A DNA stretch of 64,000 bases from Plotosus lineatus (GCA_024760905.1 CM045745.1:8644782-8708781); one strand, 5' to 3'; positions 21,405 to 63,257 are shown, numbered from the stretch's first letter. Notes: generated by a model not told the origin, from the sequence alone. Numbers and translations: made by a program.

Positions 21405-21440
21405 TGACCCAGTGGTGGACCAGCAAGCTGTTCAGGGTAA
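21230..21440 (+). mobile_element. SINE tail type 2 fragment with (GT)n
   Basis: GCCTGGCGAGCTGTCCAGGG, AGCCCAGAGTCAGTTGAGAT and ATTAAGATTTAACG; a (GT)n run at 21366-21403 interrupts. Confidence 0.6.
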
Positions 21441-21535
21441 ATATAAAATGTAAAAATAGTTAATTTAATAATATTAACACACGCACTGATCATATAATGT
21501 ATTTTACAAATTGGAAAACATATTTATTGAGCAGT

Positions 21536-21835
21536 GGTGGCTTGGTGATAAGGGTGCTGGATCACTGATCCAAAGGTCAGGGGTCAAAGCCCCATTATCA
21601 ACATGTTGTCACTGCTGTCCCCCCAATGCAGCTAACCGGGTTATCAAAGGTTGGCCCTGTCTCTCACCATAGACAGTGTCAGTGCATAGCTGTCAGCATG
21701 TTTCTGCCCTGCAATGGCCTGGCGAGCCGTCCAGGGTGTACTCTGCCCTTGCCCAGAGTTAGCTGAGATGGGCACCAGCCACCCCGTGACCCTAATTAGG
21801 ATTAAGCGGTTACAGAAAATGAATGAAATTTAAAA
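21536..21835 (+). mobile_element. tRNA-derived SINE, near-complete, tail type 2
   Basis: The best full example of the type 2 form: head GCAGTGGTGGCTTGGTGATA, GATCACTGATCCAAAGGT, central GCTAACCGGGTTATCAAAGG, GTCAGCATGTTTCTGCCCTG, then GGCGAGCCGTCCAGGGTGTA and CCCTAATTAGGATTAAGCGG. Confidence 0.8.
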
Positions 21836-21984
21836 AAGTGGAAAAATCATAAACCTCCCCTTTAACTAATTATAGAACGAGGTGATGTATGATACAGAGC
21901 ATTATTTGCCGAGGCCGAAGACCCTGTCCAAGAGAATATTCAGCAAAATCCCCTTTGGGTTTCATGCCTGATCTTCAAACTTTT

Positions 21985-22262
21985 AAGATGTTTTGGAGAC
22001 AAAGTCAGAGAGGCTAGATTGAGATGGTTTGGACATGTGCAGAGGAGATATAGTGACTATATTGGTAGTAGAATGCTGAGGTTGGAACTACCAGGCAGAA
22101 GGTCTAGAGGAAGACGAAAGAGGAGATTTACGGATGTGGTGAAGGAGGACACGAAGGTAGTTGGTGTAAGAGAAGAAGATGCAGAGGACAGGGTGAGATG
22201 GAGGCAGATGATTCGCTGTGGCGACCCCTGAATGGATCAGCCGAAAGATAAAGAAGAAGAAG
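21985..22262 (+). mobile_element. RTE-like LINE, 3'-end fragment
   Basis: Open frame including [20 protein letters not shown] and RWRQMIRCGDP, then the 3' tail GATTCGCTGTGGCGACCCCT and (GAA)n. 5'-truncated. Confidence 0.85.
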
Positions 22263-22769
22263 AAGAAGAACTTAGTTGCTCTTACCCATTCCATGGAGAG
22301 CTGTTCGAGGTGGACCCTGCCTTCGTACAGTGTTCGCTGAGACGCAAGCCTACCCAGGACCCCGAGATTAAGTGGCTTGACAAATGCTGAATGAGTTTTC
22401 CTGGTGTTCTTCAAGAGTGAAAGTAGCCATTTGTTGAAGAACCCTCAAAGAAACAAGCGACCCTACCCTACACTCCTCCCCCCCTTGGGTTGCACATGTA
22501 ATTATATTTTACTGTGATTGCGATTCTCTTCACTGCATCTCCAATTTAGAACATTTTGCCACAAAGCATGATTATTATTAGTAGTAAATTAATTGTGATG
22601 AAGACCAACTGTATCACCTTTGATTTACTCAAAGCGTGTTTCACCCACTGCTCGATAAGAATCATCTCAAAATATGATCCAGGAAAACTGGTTACTGGTG
22701 TGTTGACATTCTTCTGGCATCACTGGCCCTTGCATGTATCCGCTCTCTCTCTTAGAAAGGGCAGAATCC
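22263..22769. other. Intergenic, nothing recognised
   Basis: No ORF of note; a partial tail-2-like segment (AGCTGTTCGAGGTGGACCCT) at about 22301. Confidence 0.4.
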
Positions 22770-23040
22770 CTCCTGGACAGCTCACTGGCCATCACAGGGC
22801 AGAAACACGCTGACGACTATGCAGCTACTCTTGACGAAAGTCAGCAATGGTTCTTTTACATGAACCTCACCACAGACAGTGAGACATGGCCGGCCTTTGA
22901 TAACCCAGTTAGGTGCACTGGGGGGACGGGGGACGGGGGAGGACGACAGCAGTGACAACCCATGGAGAGTGGGGCTTGAAACCCCCAACCTTAGGATCAG
23001 TGATCCAGCACCTTTTACCACCAGGCCACCACTTCCCGAT
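22770..23040 (-). mobile_element. tRNA-derived SINE, head and centre
   Basis: Reverse orientation; GTCAGCAATGGTTCTTTTAC, GATAACCCAGTTAGGTGCA, G-rich linker, head with GGATCAGTGATCCAGCACC. Confidence 0.75.
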
Positions 23041-23153
23041 CCAGGAACACTTACCTATGATGGTTCATATGGCTGTAATAGCCAGACCGATAGCCATTTT
23101 GTTAACTGTTCTTGCTTCCTTTTTAAAAAAAAAAACTGATAACAAATGAGAGA

Positions 23154-23492
23154 TTTCCTTTCGGTTTTTTCCCTTTTTCAGGGGTCGCCACAGCGAATGA
23201 TTCGCACGTTTGATTTGGCAGAGGTTTTTACATTGGATGCCCTTCCTGACACAACCCTTTTAGCAAGGGATGGAAACACACTGACGGCTTTGCAGCTACT
23301 CTTTACGAAAGTCAGCAATGGTTCTTTTACATGCCTCTCACCATAGACAGGGAGAGACATGGCCCGCCTTTGATAACCCAGTTAGCTGAACTTGAGGGAC
23401 AGTGACAACCCTGTGGAGAGTGGGACTCAAACCCCCAACCTTAAGATCAGCGATCCAGCGCCCTATACCACCAGACCACCACTGCCCACTTT
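23154..23492 (-). mobile_element. tRNA-derived SINE, essentially full length, tail type 1
   Basis: Reverse orientation. Tail CCTTTCGGTTTTTTCCC / GGGTCGCCACAGCGAATGA, TGCCCTTCCTGACACAACCC, central domain, linker, then head with B-box complement (GACTCAAACCCCCAACC), GATCAGCGATCCAGCGCC, and A-box region ATACCACCAGACCACCACTG. Confidence 0.85.
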
Positions 23493-23552
23493 TACTGATG
23501 ATAAATAAAAGTATTGATCTATTCTTGGTCTGCATGATACACTGGTGTAATG

Positions 23553-24330
23553 CAGGGGTCCCCAAATGTTTTCCGGCGGGGGCCACATAACTTTTCCCTT
23601 CTCTGGTCAGTTTGTACCAGAAAAAGTGTGACGATCGCAGGGCTGCCTAAAAATAAGCATTTATTGTTTTCCAGTAGGCCACACATAACCAAATATTAGT
23701 AACCCTCCTGGGACCTTCACAGAAAAAAGTCAGGAAATAAATAATAAAAGAAACGCTGCTTGCTATCAGTTGAGCGACCCGAAAGCTGCCCGAACGGACG
23801 ACTGGTTCGGCCGAGGCTGGCGTACAAATGTATTCTCCTGAGCTAACGGTCCACTTTTTAGCTTTGAGAGTTTGTCTACTCGTATTTGGCCTTGCAAGCG
23901 ATCATACTTGTCTTTGTGACGGGATTCAGAGTGTTGGCGCAGATTGTATTCTTTGATACCGCCACCGCCTCTTGACAGATGATACCGTTTCTTTGCATTG
24001 AATAAAAAATAATTGTTTGCCCCCTGCAGGTTAAAAACCCTGCAGTTATTCTCTTTTCTCTTTCATAACCTTTTCACCTTTATTCCGTTCTATTTGACAG
24101 GGGAAAGTCTAGGATTTTTGTTTCGGGAGGGCCAGGGGGTGCAGATAGGGGCACAGATGGCAGAAGGGTGGAATAGGCTATCATGTTCTGGGTGTGTATC
24201 AGTCTTGATCGCGTAGCCAGATTAAAAAAAAATAATAATCATAATGCGCCTCTGGTATTGTTCAGGGGGGCTGGGCCAAATGTGGAGGAGGGCCGTATGT
24301 GGCCCGTGGGCCGTAGTATGAGGACCACTG
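23553..24330 (+). mobile_element. hAT-like DNA transposon remnant, copy 2, with near-perfect 8-bp target duplication
   Basis: Starts CAGGGGTCCCCAAATG and ends GTAGTATGAGGACCACTG. Flanks GTGTAATG (left) and GTATAATG (right) match 7 of 8, the hAT-typical 8-bp duplication. Homologous to 18490-19270 in the opposite orientation. Confidence 0.75.
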
Positions 24331-24339
24331 GTATAATGG

Positions 24340-25160
24340 TTAGCTACAGATTAAACTCTGGTCAGCTGAGATAGGCTCCAGCCCCCCTGTGACCCTAGAA
24401 GTATTAAGTGGTTCGGTAAATGAGTGAGTTTCATGTGGCCTGAAAATGGGCATAGTATCTAACTTTTAATTATAACATTAATTAGTGCACATTTGTGTAC
24501 GATTACAGTGACAAATTCATTCATTCATTCATTCATTCATTCATCTTTAGTTTCATTGCCAGGATTGTATCCTGGAGATTCTGTGCATTGGTATCACAGT
24601 GGTGCATCGCTTCGCTCTGCGGCCTTTCTCTGTGCCTGCGTAGGTTTCCTCCTACAGTTCAAAGACATGTGGATTAGGTCGACCGGCCACTTTAAGTTGC
24701 CCATAGGTGTGAATATGGGCGTGAACGGCAGTCCGTTTGTCCGAGATAACACTGCGATAGACCGATGACCTGTCTGGGTTGTACCCCGCCTCTCACCATT
24801 GGATTGGCTATAGCTTCCTTTTGACCTTATTCACAAAGGCATTTTAGTATCAAGAATGTCCTGGGTTTGATTCCTAGTCTCAGGTGTCTCTGTGTGGAGT
24901 CTGCATGTTCTTCCTGTGCTCCTGTAGGTTTCCTCTGGGTTATCCTGTTTTCTTCGAAAATCCAAAAACATGCACAGTAAGCTGATTGGCTGCTCCAATT
25001 CACCCGTAGGTGTTAGTGTGGAATGGTTGTGTGAGTGTTGACCAAGAAATGGCCTGGCGAGCTGTCCAGGATGTACCCTGCCCAAGCCCAGAGTTAGCTG
25101 GGATGGGTGCCAGCCTCCTTGCAACCCTAATTAGGATTAGGTGACCTAGAAAACGAATAA
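24340..25160 (+). mobile_element. Cluster of degraded SINE/LINE 3'-tail repeats
   Basis: Several fragments: GGTCAGCTGAGATAGGCTCC (24360), an (ATTC)n run (24517-24543), TTCCTCCTACAGTTCAAAGA (24648), GTCTGCATGTTCTTCCTGTG (24899) and a type 2 tail GGCGAGCTGTCCAGGATGTA (25056) to ATTAGGATTAGG. Boundaries are not clear. Confidence 0.5.
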
Positions 25161-25191
25161 ACGGATAAGCCGAGTCAACTGTATGCATGTA

Positions 25192-26147
25192 CAGTCGGCC
25201 CTCTACTTACAAAAACCTCTGAATATGAAAAATCCAGGTTATGAAAAACATTTTCCTCAATTTTCGTCCTCTTTTTACGAAAACAACCTCTTTTTACGAA
25301 AAGTGCCAAATGCGCCATTCAAAAATTCAAACGCGTAATTCAAACATTCAAACAATGCGCAAGTTGCTCTCTCATTGGCTGTCTCCCAACATCCCGCCCC
25401 GCTGGTCTCCCATTGGCCAGGATGGCCAATACTGTACCCATACTTCCTGTTTGTCACACGCGTGAAGGAGAGTTGAACAGGACTGTTGGCTCGTGAGTTT
25501 TTTGAGAGTGATCATTGCAGCGTTATATTTCGTTATCCATCATGGACCTGAAGAAAGTGATTCCCGGTGACACCGAAAAGAAGAAGCGGGCTCCGTTATC
25601 AATCGAAGTGAAGCAGGAGATAATAAAAAACTATGAAAGTGAGATGCGGTTGAGCGAAATCGCAAAGGAGTATGGCCGAAACCCCTCTACAATCGGGACG
25701 ATATTGAAGCAGCAGAAGACCTTAAAGGCGAAGATACAGTGACGGAGGTGATTATTTCGGAACGATACTGAAACAGAAGGAGGCATTAAAAGTGGAGATA
25801 CAGTGAGGGAGGTGATTATTTCGGGAAAAGCAACCGCCATATTTAAGGACCTCGTGAAGGAGGGTGGGGGTGAGGGTTCTTCAGACCAGCAACACCCGGA
25901 CTTTAAAGCGTCGCATGGGTGGTTCGAGAGATTAAAAAAAAAAGGTAAATAATTTTCTTTTACTTTTAACACATATTTCATACAAAATTTGTGTACTTTT
26001 ATAATTTTTAAAGGGTTTATGGGGTAGTCTTGGTAGCCTTGGAACGAATCACGCGTTTTATATGTAAAATGCGTCTCTACTTACGAAAACTCCAGGTTAC
26101 GAAAAAGGCACTGGAACGAATTAATTTCATAAGTAGAGGACCGACTG
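25192..26147 (+). mobile_element. Tigger-like DNA transposon, family A, with transposase N-terminus
   Basis: TIRs CAGTCGGCCCTCTACTTAC and ATAAGTAGAGGACCGACTG with TA on both sides. Carries the 66-residue ORF at 25542-25742 and a short tandem duplication of GATACAGTGA(C/G)GGAGGTGATT (25731 and 25795). Confidence 0.8.
25542..25742 (+). pseudogene. Tigger/pogo-type transposase fragment (CENP-B-like N-terminal HTH)
   Basis: MDLKKVIPGDTEKKKRAPLS then IEVKQEIIKNYESEMRLSEI and AKEYGRNPSTIGTILKQQ: the Lys-rich start and two-helix 'psq'-type DNA-binding pattern of pogo/Tigger transposases, ending at a stop after 66 residues. The DDE domain is absent. The copy at 4562-5942 contains the same segment in disrupted form. 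Confidence 0.7.
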
Positions 26148-26326
26148 TATTTTATTTGAGAGGGGTGATGGAAGCTACAGAGCCTGGACGAAACCCATAC
26201 CGCCACAGGGCGAACATTATAATACTGTACCACGGTTGTTCAAAGTTGAACTGGGTACCATGGTGATGTGAAGTAATGACGCTATTGGCCGTACCACTGT
26301 GTCACACTGTGAAAAAGATCAGCCGT

Positions 26327-26332
26327 TTTATT
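26327..26332 (-). promoter_or_regulatory. Candidate poly(A) signal of eml3
   Basis: AATAAA on the minus strand about 405 bp after the eml3 stop; the only exact match that I noticed between 26300 and the stop codon. Confidence 0.35.
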
Positions 26333-26737
26333 TGAATGAGAAAATATTACACAGTTAAATGATTTCTGTTTAATAGTGTAAAGACACAAGCAAACATTTA
26401 GTAAGTCTTAATCAGGCATTACACATTTGCAAAAGAAATGAACAGGAGAAAGAGTTCAGTAATGTAAACATGTACTACAATGAGAATAATAAAGGACACT
26501 TATTTTTAAATGACGTTTTTGTCCTATATTGGTCCACCTCTTTATAGAATTGGCATAGTATGTGATGTAAACATGGTGAAAACTCCATGTAAAGTCATCA
26601 TTTCACTCCTTGCTGGTCACGACTCGTGGTCAAGAACTTGAGATTTCCAGCACTGTCAAACCAAGACAGAATCCGATTTCATTTGTGAAACAGAATATTC
26701 TCTATTCTGGAGCTTCTGTTTAAGTTTCTCGCTCGCT

Positions 26738-55680
<28,943 letters not shown>

Positions 55681-57082
55681 CTAGGATTCAAAACAAGGAA
55701 CGTACAAATTATATGAAATTCTGATATGGATGAGATGGCAAAAAATATCATAGCATCACTTGTTAATTAGCATAAGAATTCTTGAAAACAAGACTTATGG
55801 TCAAAAAAATGAACACATTTTGATTTAGATATACAATATCCATGGGATGTGCTTAATTTTCTAACACTAAACTGTTTGTTGTGATCAGACACCATCTGCC
55901 AAATTGCATACCAATCTGGTCAAACTGGCTGACCTTCTTTTCTGGTATTTCATCACATTTTGTTTGATTTTTGGAGCAATACTTCCTTGTATGCAAAATC
56001 GTGTGTTGCAAGTTTTTATGGTATCCCTCTGATTGCTTGTTTGTTTCAGTCCTCTTATTCATCTCATCCAGTTATATGCGCTTTCTCAACACTTCATTTG
56101 GTATATTGACGAGCAACTTTTATAGAGTGTTTTGAATATGTATAAGAATAGCACAATCACTATCTGCTCTATTTTAGCAACCTTGATTTGTCCCACTGAT
56201 AAATGTTAATGCTGCAGCACACTGCTGTGTAGTTCTTAGCCTTTTCTATTAAACCCTTACACAAGTGCTTCCAGCTGTACTGGAACTAGAGCTGCAAAGG
56301 GAGGGAAATTTCCCCTGTGCATTTCCAAAAACTATCCTGATACTCTTTCCGGGAATTTTGGAAGTATTTCATGTTGGAAATGGAAAATTTCATGAAAATT
56401 AAAAGGAATACAGTACATGATAATTGATGGGGAATTAGAGGGGAAAAACATAGATACCTGTATAACCAAACATAAAAAAAAAAAACATTTTTTTTCTGCC
56501 ACTGTCATACACAGATATGCATGTAAACATTTTTAACAGTAATTTAAAAAAATTATGGTGCCCATGTGAGCCATTGACCAATCAACCAGGAGATTACTAT
56601 GCAGGTTTGAATTTATGTCGCAATCATCCACAATTTGAGCGAGTCCATGGGAGCCAATTGGTATACGATGGAACCGAATGGTATATGCTCACATTCCTGT
56701 CACTCACAGTGTTCTCCAGCCAATTATGGGCATCTGTGAGCTCACTTGTGCCAAGGTGTGGATAGTGCTTTAACTCGGAGTGTGTTAGGCCACTCCCAAA
56801 TGTAAATACAGTATTAATTACTGCACTATGCATGGAAGAAATTCAATTGAATTTGCATTAAATCAGGTTGTTTAACCCATGCATGCTGTAAGATGTTTTC
56901 AACAATACTAAAGTTGCCTGTTTATTGGCTGTCCTGGAATTGTGCACATCACCAGTTTAATTCTATTAACTCCTATATATTCCTGTTTATTACCCTAAAT
57001 TTCCATTAATCACTATGGGCAGTTTCCAATGTTGAAAATTCCTTGAATTTTGCAACCATAACTGGCAATAAATGTTTATTTG
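55681..57082. other. eml3 intron, about 1.4 kb without recognised features
   Basis: AT-rich; inspected for further EML exons and none seen. Confidence 0.45.
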
Positions 57083-58314
57083 CAGTGGTTTGCCAAAGTA
57101 TTCATACCCACTGACTACTTCCACATTTTGTCACATTGCAACCACAACATAAATGCACTTTACTGGGATTTTATGTGAAACATCAATACACCATACATAC
57201 ATACATAATTCTAAAGTGGAGGGAAAATAACACAGGGTATCAAAATTCTTTATTAATAAATATCTGAAAAGTATGGTGTGCATTTGTATATTTGTATTCA
57301 GCAACCATTTACTCTGATTACCCCTAAATAAAATAGAGTGCAACCAATTGCTTTCAAAGGTCACCTAATTAATACAGAGTCCGCCTGTGTGTAATCTACT
57401 CTCAGCGAGCTACAGCTGTGCTGGGAAAGCCTCAGAAGCTTGTTTGAGAACATTAGTGAACAAGCAGCATCATTAAGCCCGAGGAACACATCAGAGAGCT
57501 AAGGGATACAATTGTGGAGAAGTTTAAAGCAGGGTTAGGTTATAAAAAAAAAATCCCGAGCTTTAAGCATCTCACAGAGCACTGTTCAGTCCATCCTTCA
57601 AACAGACCTGACAGGCTGGGCAAAGACAGCATTGATCAGAGAAGCAGCCAAGACATTTCATGCGAACTCTGGAGGAGCTGTATAGATCCACAGCTCAGGA
57701 GTGAGATTCTATCCAGAGGACAACTATTATTCTTCCACTCCACAAATCAGGCTTTAAGGAAGAGTGGAAGAGGAAAGATTGTTGAAAGAAAGACAAAAGA
57801 TGTCCCATTTGCAGTTTGCCACGGGTCAGGTGGAGGACAGCGCAAACCTGTGGAGGATGGTGCTCAGGTCAGATAAGACCAAAAATTAACTTTCTGGCTT
57901 CATGCAAAACAGGAGTGTGTGGCAGAAAGCTTACAACATCCCCACCATGAAACATGGTGGTGGAAGTATCATGCTGTGGCGATGCTTTTCTTCAGTAGGG
58001 ATATCAAAGCTGGTAAAATGGATGGAGCCAAATACATTGCAATCATGGAAAAAAAAAAAAAACATGTGAGAGTCTGCAAAAGACTTGAGACTGGAGCAAA
58101 GATTCATGAATTTTAGTCTCCATTAGAGACATGACCTTAATGACATGCAGCTGTAACTTACGCGAAAGGTAATCATACAAATTATTGACTCAAAGGGACT
58201 AAATAAAAATATGGGCGACACTATCCATGAAATCCGAGTATAATACATTTATATTTGTGCTTGTAATGTAAAAAAATGTGGATGTTCAAGGTGTATGAAT
58301 ACTTTTGCAAGCTG
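57083..58314 (+). mobile_element. Decayed Tc1-like DNA transposon
   Basis: Ends CAGTGGTTTGCCAAAGTATT and GGTGTATGAATACTTTTGCA are inverted. Internal CCCACCATGAAACATGGTGG followed by TGGCGATGCTTTTCTTCAG is the conserved Tc1 transposase segment. The 120-residue frame at 57514-57876 (MEKFKAGLGYKKKIPSFKHL … RGKIVERKTKDVPF) is a broken transposase piece. Confidence 0.8.
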
Positions 58315-58347
58315 ATATGAATGTGAATGCACAACAGCGACATCTAC

Positions 58348-58377
58348 CTTGTGTTCCCCTTCTCGACCCCTGTGATC
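58348..58377 (-). CDS. eml3: Candidate eml3 micro-exon upstream of HELP
   Basis: 30 nt between a strong acceptor (CTACCTTTCAG|GA) and donor (CACAAG|GTAGAT). In the frame required by the next exon it reads (x)SQGSRRGTQ plus G, joining to give GTQGQSIKMFIRG. Splice sites and phase fit. The linker between coiled coil and HELP is poorly conserved, so homology does not help. Confidence 0.55.
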
Positions 58378-58399
58378 CTGAAAGGTAGAAAAACACAGA

Positions 58400-59812
<1,413 letters not shown>

Positions 59813-59900
<88 letters not shown>
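59813..59900. repeat. (TA)n-(CA)n microsatellite
   Basis: Pure TA then CA immediately before the Tc1 element. Confidence 0.95.
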
Positions 59901-59903
<3 letters not shown>

Positions 59904-59904
<1 letters not shown>

Positions 59905-61432
59905 TAGTCCTTCTCAAAAAATTAGCATATTGTGATAAAGTTCATTATTTTCTGTAATGTACTGATAAAAATTAAACTTTCATATATTTTAGATTCACTG
60001 CACCCCAACTGAAATATTTCAGGTCTTTTATTGTTTTAATTCTGATGATTTTGGCATACAGCTCATGAAAAGCAAAAATCCCTATCTCAAAAAATTAGCA
60101 TATTTCATCTGACCAATAAAAACAAAAGTGTTTTTCATACAAAAAAGTCAACCTTCAAATAATTATGTTCAGTTATGCACTCAATACTTGGTCGGGAATC
60201 CTTTTGCAGAAATGACTGTTTCAATGCAGCGTGGCATGGAGGCAATCAGCCTGTGGCACTGCTGAGGTGTTACGGAGGCCCAGGATGCTTCGATAGCGGC
60301 CTTAAGCTCATCCACAGTGTTGGGTCTGGTGTCTCTCAACTTTCTCTTCACAATATCCCACAGATTCTCTATGGGGTTCAGGTCAGGAGAGTTGGCAGGC
60401 CAATTGAGCACAGTAATACCATGGTCAGTAAACCATTTAGCAGTGGTTTTGGCACTGTGAGCAGGTGCCAGGTCGTGCTGAAAAATGAAAATCTTCAGCA
60501 GATGGAAGCATGAAGTGCTCCAAAATCTCCTGATAGCTAGCTGCATTGACTCTGCCCTTGATAAAACACAGTGGACCAACACCAGCAGCTGAAATGGCAC
60601 CCCAGACCATCACTGACTGTGGGGACTCGACACTGGACTTCAGGCATTTTGGCATTTCCTTCTCCCCAGTCTTCCTCCAGACTCTGGAACCTTGATTTCC
60701 GGATGACATGCAAAATTTGCTTTCATCCGAAAAAAGTACTTTGGACCACTGAGCAACAGTCCAGTGCTGCTTCTCTGTAGCCCAGGTCAGGCGCTTCTGC
60801 CGCTGTTTCTGGTTCAAAAGTGGCTTGACCTGGGGAATGTGGCACCTGTAGCCCAGTCCACTGCTTCCACAGGTCCCGCAAGGTCTGGAATCGGCCCTTC
60901 TCCACAATCTTCCTCAGGGTTCCACCTCTTCTGGTTGTGCAGCGTTTTCTGCCACACTTTTTTCCTTCCCACAGACGTCCCACCGATAGAGCACTCTGGG
61001 AACAGCCTATTCGCTCAGAGATTTCTTTCTGTGTCTTACCCTCTTGCTTGAGGGTGTCAATGATGGCCTTCTGGACAGCAGTCGGGTCGGCAGTCTTACC
61101 CATGATTGCGGTTTTGAGTAATGACCCAGGCTGGGAGTTTTTAAAAACCTCAGGAATCTTTTGCAGGTGTTTAGAGTTAATTGGTTGATTCAGATGATTA
61201 GGTTAATAGCTCGTTTAGAGTACCTGAACATGATATGCTAATTTTTTGAGATAGGAATTTTGGGTTTTCATGAGCTGTATGCCAAAATCATCAGAATTAA
61301 AATAATAAATGACCTGAAATATTTCAGTTGGTGTGCAATGAATCTAAAATATATGAAAGTTTTGTTTTTATCAGTACATTACAGAAAATAATGAACTTTA
61401 TCACAATATGCTAATTTTTTGAGAAAGACTAG
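59904..61432 (-). mobile_element. Full-length Tc1-like transposon, 1,529 bp
   Basis: TA at 59902-59903 and 61433-61434. Long TIRs of about 205 bp: outer CTAGTCCTTCTCAAAAAATT and an inner CTCAAAAAATTAGCATAT repeat, giving the IR/DR layout of Tc1-type elements. Encodes the transposase at 61103-60181 (minus). Confidence 0.92.
60181..61103 (-). pseudogene. Tc1-type DD34E transposase, frameshifted
   Basis: N-terminal HTH: MGKTADPTAVQKAIIDTLKQ, EISERIGCSQSAL, then basic CGRKRCTTRRGG. Catalytic region: VLFSDESKFCMSSGNQG (first Asp), FIFQHDLAPAHSAK (second Asp), NSPDLNPIENLWDIVK (Glu). These fall in three overlapping frames, so at least two frameshifts (near 60850-60900 and 60450-60490) prevent a full protein. 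Usual length is about 340 residues; all parts seem present apart from the shifts. Ends …CIETVISAKGFPTKY. Confidence 0.92.
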
Positions 61433-61478
61433 TATATTTTATATATATATACATACACACACACACACACACACACAG

Positions 61479-62485
61479 TAGAGCCCTGCGCGGGGCGGGT
61501 TTCAGCACAAATTTAAAGTCAGACTTTTTCGATTGTGGGGCGGGGCGGATCAATTTGAAACTTATGTGGGGCGGGTTGAGAATGATCGAAGTTTTGTGGG
61601 GCGGGCTGCGGGCTATGTCACGGATTTATGCGGGCTGTCCAGAAAAGAAAGAGAACTCTCTGCTCTGCTGGTGATTCATATCAGTGCAGGCTGAATTCTC
61701 AGCAAGTTCAACACGCCCTTGCTCACTTGAAAGTCCGCATAACCCACAGCAAGTACACTACTTTCGGTTTTGAGCGCCTCACATATTGAGGTTTTGCACG
61801 TGATGTCACAGGGTCACGTGACTTTTCTTTATCAGCCATATTGGACGGCATGATCCGGACGGCGCTCGCTCATTCAACATTGCTAAACTTTTTAAAATCA
61901 GTAATAGTGGTTCAACATTACCCAACTGGATGTTGTTTGTCAGTTACCAACTTCCCTGGAGTGATACAAAATAACCAGTGTGTATGGTTATATCGTGTTG
62001 CACTGTTGGCTGTGCAAATAGACAGAGGAGTAAGCCTGCACTGTCATTTTATCGTTTTCCATCTGAACCGGAGAGAAAAGCCAAGTGGAGCGCAGCGGTA
62101 AATAGGAAAGACTGGAATCCTACAGAATACAGGAGAATATGCAGCGAACACTTTGTATCAGGTAAATATACATTATTAGGGTGTTGTGAAAAATTGTTGA
62201 TTTTAATGTAACTTTTTATGGTTTGAGTGAATTAAAGTTTGAATGTTAATATGTAGTCGTGTTGTGCGGGCTGCGGGGCGGGTGTCGGCTCAGAATTAGA
62301 AACTCACTGTGGGGCGGGGCGGGTTGAAGTATTTTGTGTGGGGCGGGCTGTGGGCCAGGTTACAATTTCACTTGCGGGGTGGGGCGGGCTGACCTACAAG
62401 GGTAAATGTGTGGAGCGGGCTGCAGGCCACAATTCTAATTTGCAGGGCGGGCGCGGGCTTGTGATCTTGGCCCGCGCAGGGCTCT
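61479..62485. mobile_element. GC-rich TIR element (hAT-like?) carrying a THAP exon
   Basis: Ends TAGAGCCCTGCGCGGG and CCCGCGCAGGGCTCTA are perfect inverted repeats; subterminal GGGGCGGGGCGG / GTGGGGCGGG(C/T)TG blocks repeat many times. Superfamily not certain. It holds a second element (from about 61705) with the THAP-coding exon. Confidence 0.7.
61984..62161 (+). pseudogene. THAP-type zinc finger exon
   Basis: MVISCCTVGCANRQRSKPAL, SFYRFPSEPERKAKWSAAVN, RKDWNPTEYRRICSEHFVS then donor CAG|GTAAAT. C-x4-C … W … C-x2-H (CSEHF) with FP is the C2CH THAP pattern, DNA-binding in P-element and related transposases and in THAP proteins. The C-terminal AVPTIF-type box is not present. The GAGGTTTTGCACGTGATGTC sequence just upstream resembles the end of the element at 8519, suggesting a transposon exon rather than a host gene. 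Confidence 0.75.
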
Positions 62486-62490
62486 AATAT

Positions 62491-63004
62491 ACAGTGGTAC
62501 CTCAATTTACGAAATGAATCCGTTCCGGAAGTGGTTTCGTAACCTGGACTTTTTGTAAGTTGAACTGCATTTTACATGTAAAACGCTTGATTCATTCCAA
62601 GGCCCCTAATACTACCCTTTTAAAAATTATAAAAGCATACCTTTTAAGGTACTTACTTCGTGTTGACCATGTCTTCTTAGCAGCGTTATAATCTTACAAA
62701 TGTTTATGCAAGGTTAAAAGCCTGAGCCAAAAAATAAAGTTGCAATGAGCACACTCGAAAAACTCATGAAACAAGCTGCTGCTCAAGGGAGTTGCGTCAT
62801 CCCTCCTGGCCAATGGGAGGCCAGTGGGGCGGGAATATTGGAAGATATTCAATGGGAGAGCAACTCGTGCATTGTTTGAAGTTTTGAGATGGTGCTTTTG
62901 TAATGTGAACTTGTTTCTTATCCAGAGACAAAAATTTTAGAAAACTGTTTTTCGTAACCTGGATTTTTCGTTTGTTGGGGCTTTCGTAAGTTGAGGTTCC
63001 ACTG
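62491..63004. mobile_element. Tigger-like MITE, family A, complete
   Basis: CAGTGGTACCTCAATTTACG to CGTAAGTTGAGGTTCCACTG, TA-flanked, 514 bp, no ORF. Confidence 0.85.
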
Positions 63005-63010
63005 TATATA

Positions 63011-63165
63011 CTAGTCCTTCTCAAAAAATTAGCATATTGTGATAACGTTCATTATTTTCTTGAATGTACTGATAAACATTAGACTTTCATATATTTTAGA
63101 TTCATTGCACACAACTGAAGTAATTCAAGTCTTTTATTGTTTTAATATTGATAATTTTGGCAAAA
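63011..63165. mobile_element. Solo Tc1 terminal repeat
   Basis: CTAGTCCTTCTCAAAAAATT … ATATTTTAGATTCATTGCAC … TTGATAATTTTGGC matches the left TIR at 59904-60060; no right half. Confidence 0.85.
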
Positions 63166-63219
63166 AAATAAAGAAAAACCAAAAATCCCACTCCCTGAGA
63201 GTGTCATATACATTTGTAT

Positions 63220-63220
<1 letters not shown>

Positions 63221-63255
<35 letters not shown>
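63221..63255. repeat. (CA)n microsatellite
   Basis: About 17 units. Confidence 0.95.
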
Positions 63256-63257
<2 letters not shown>

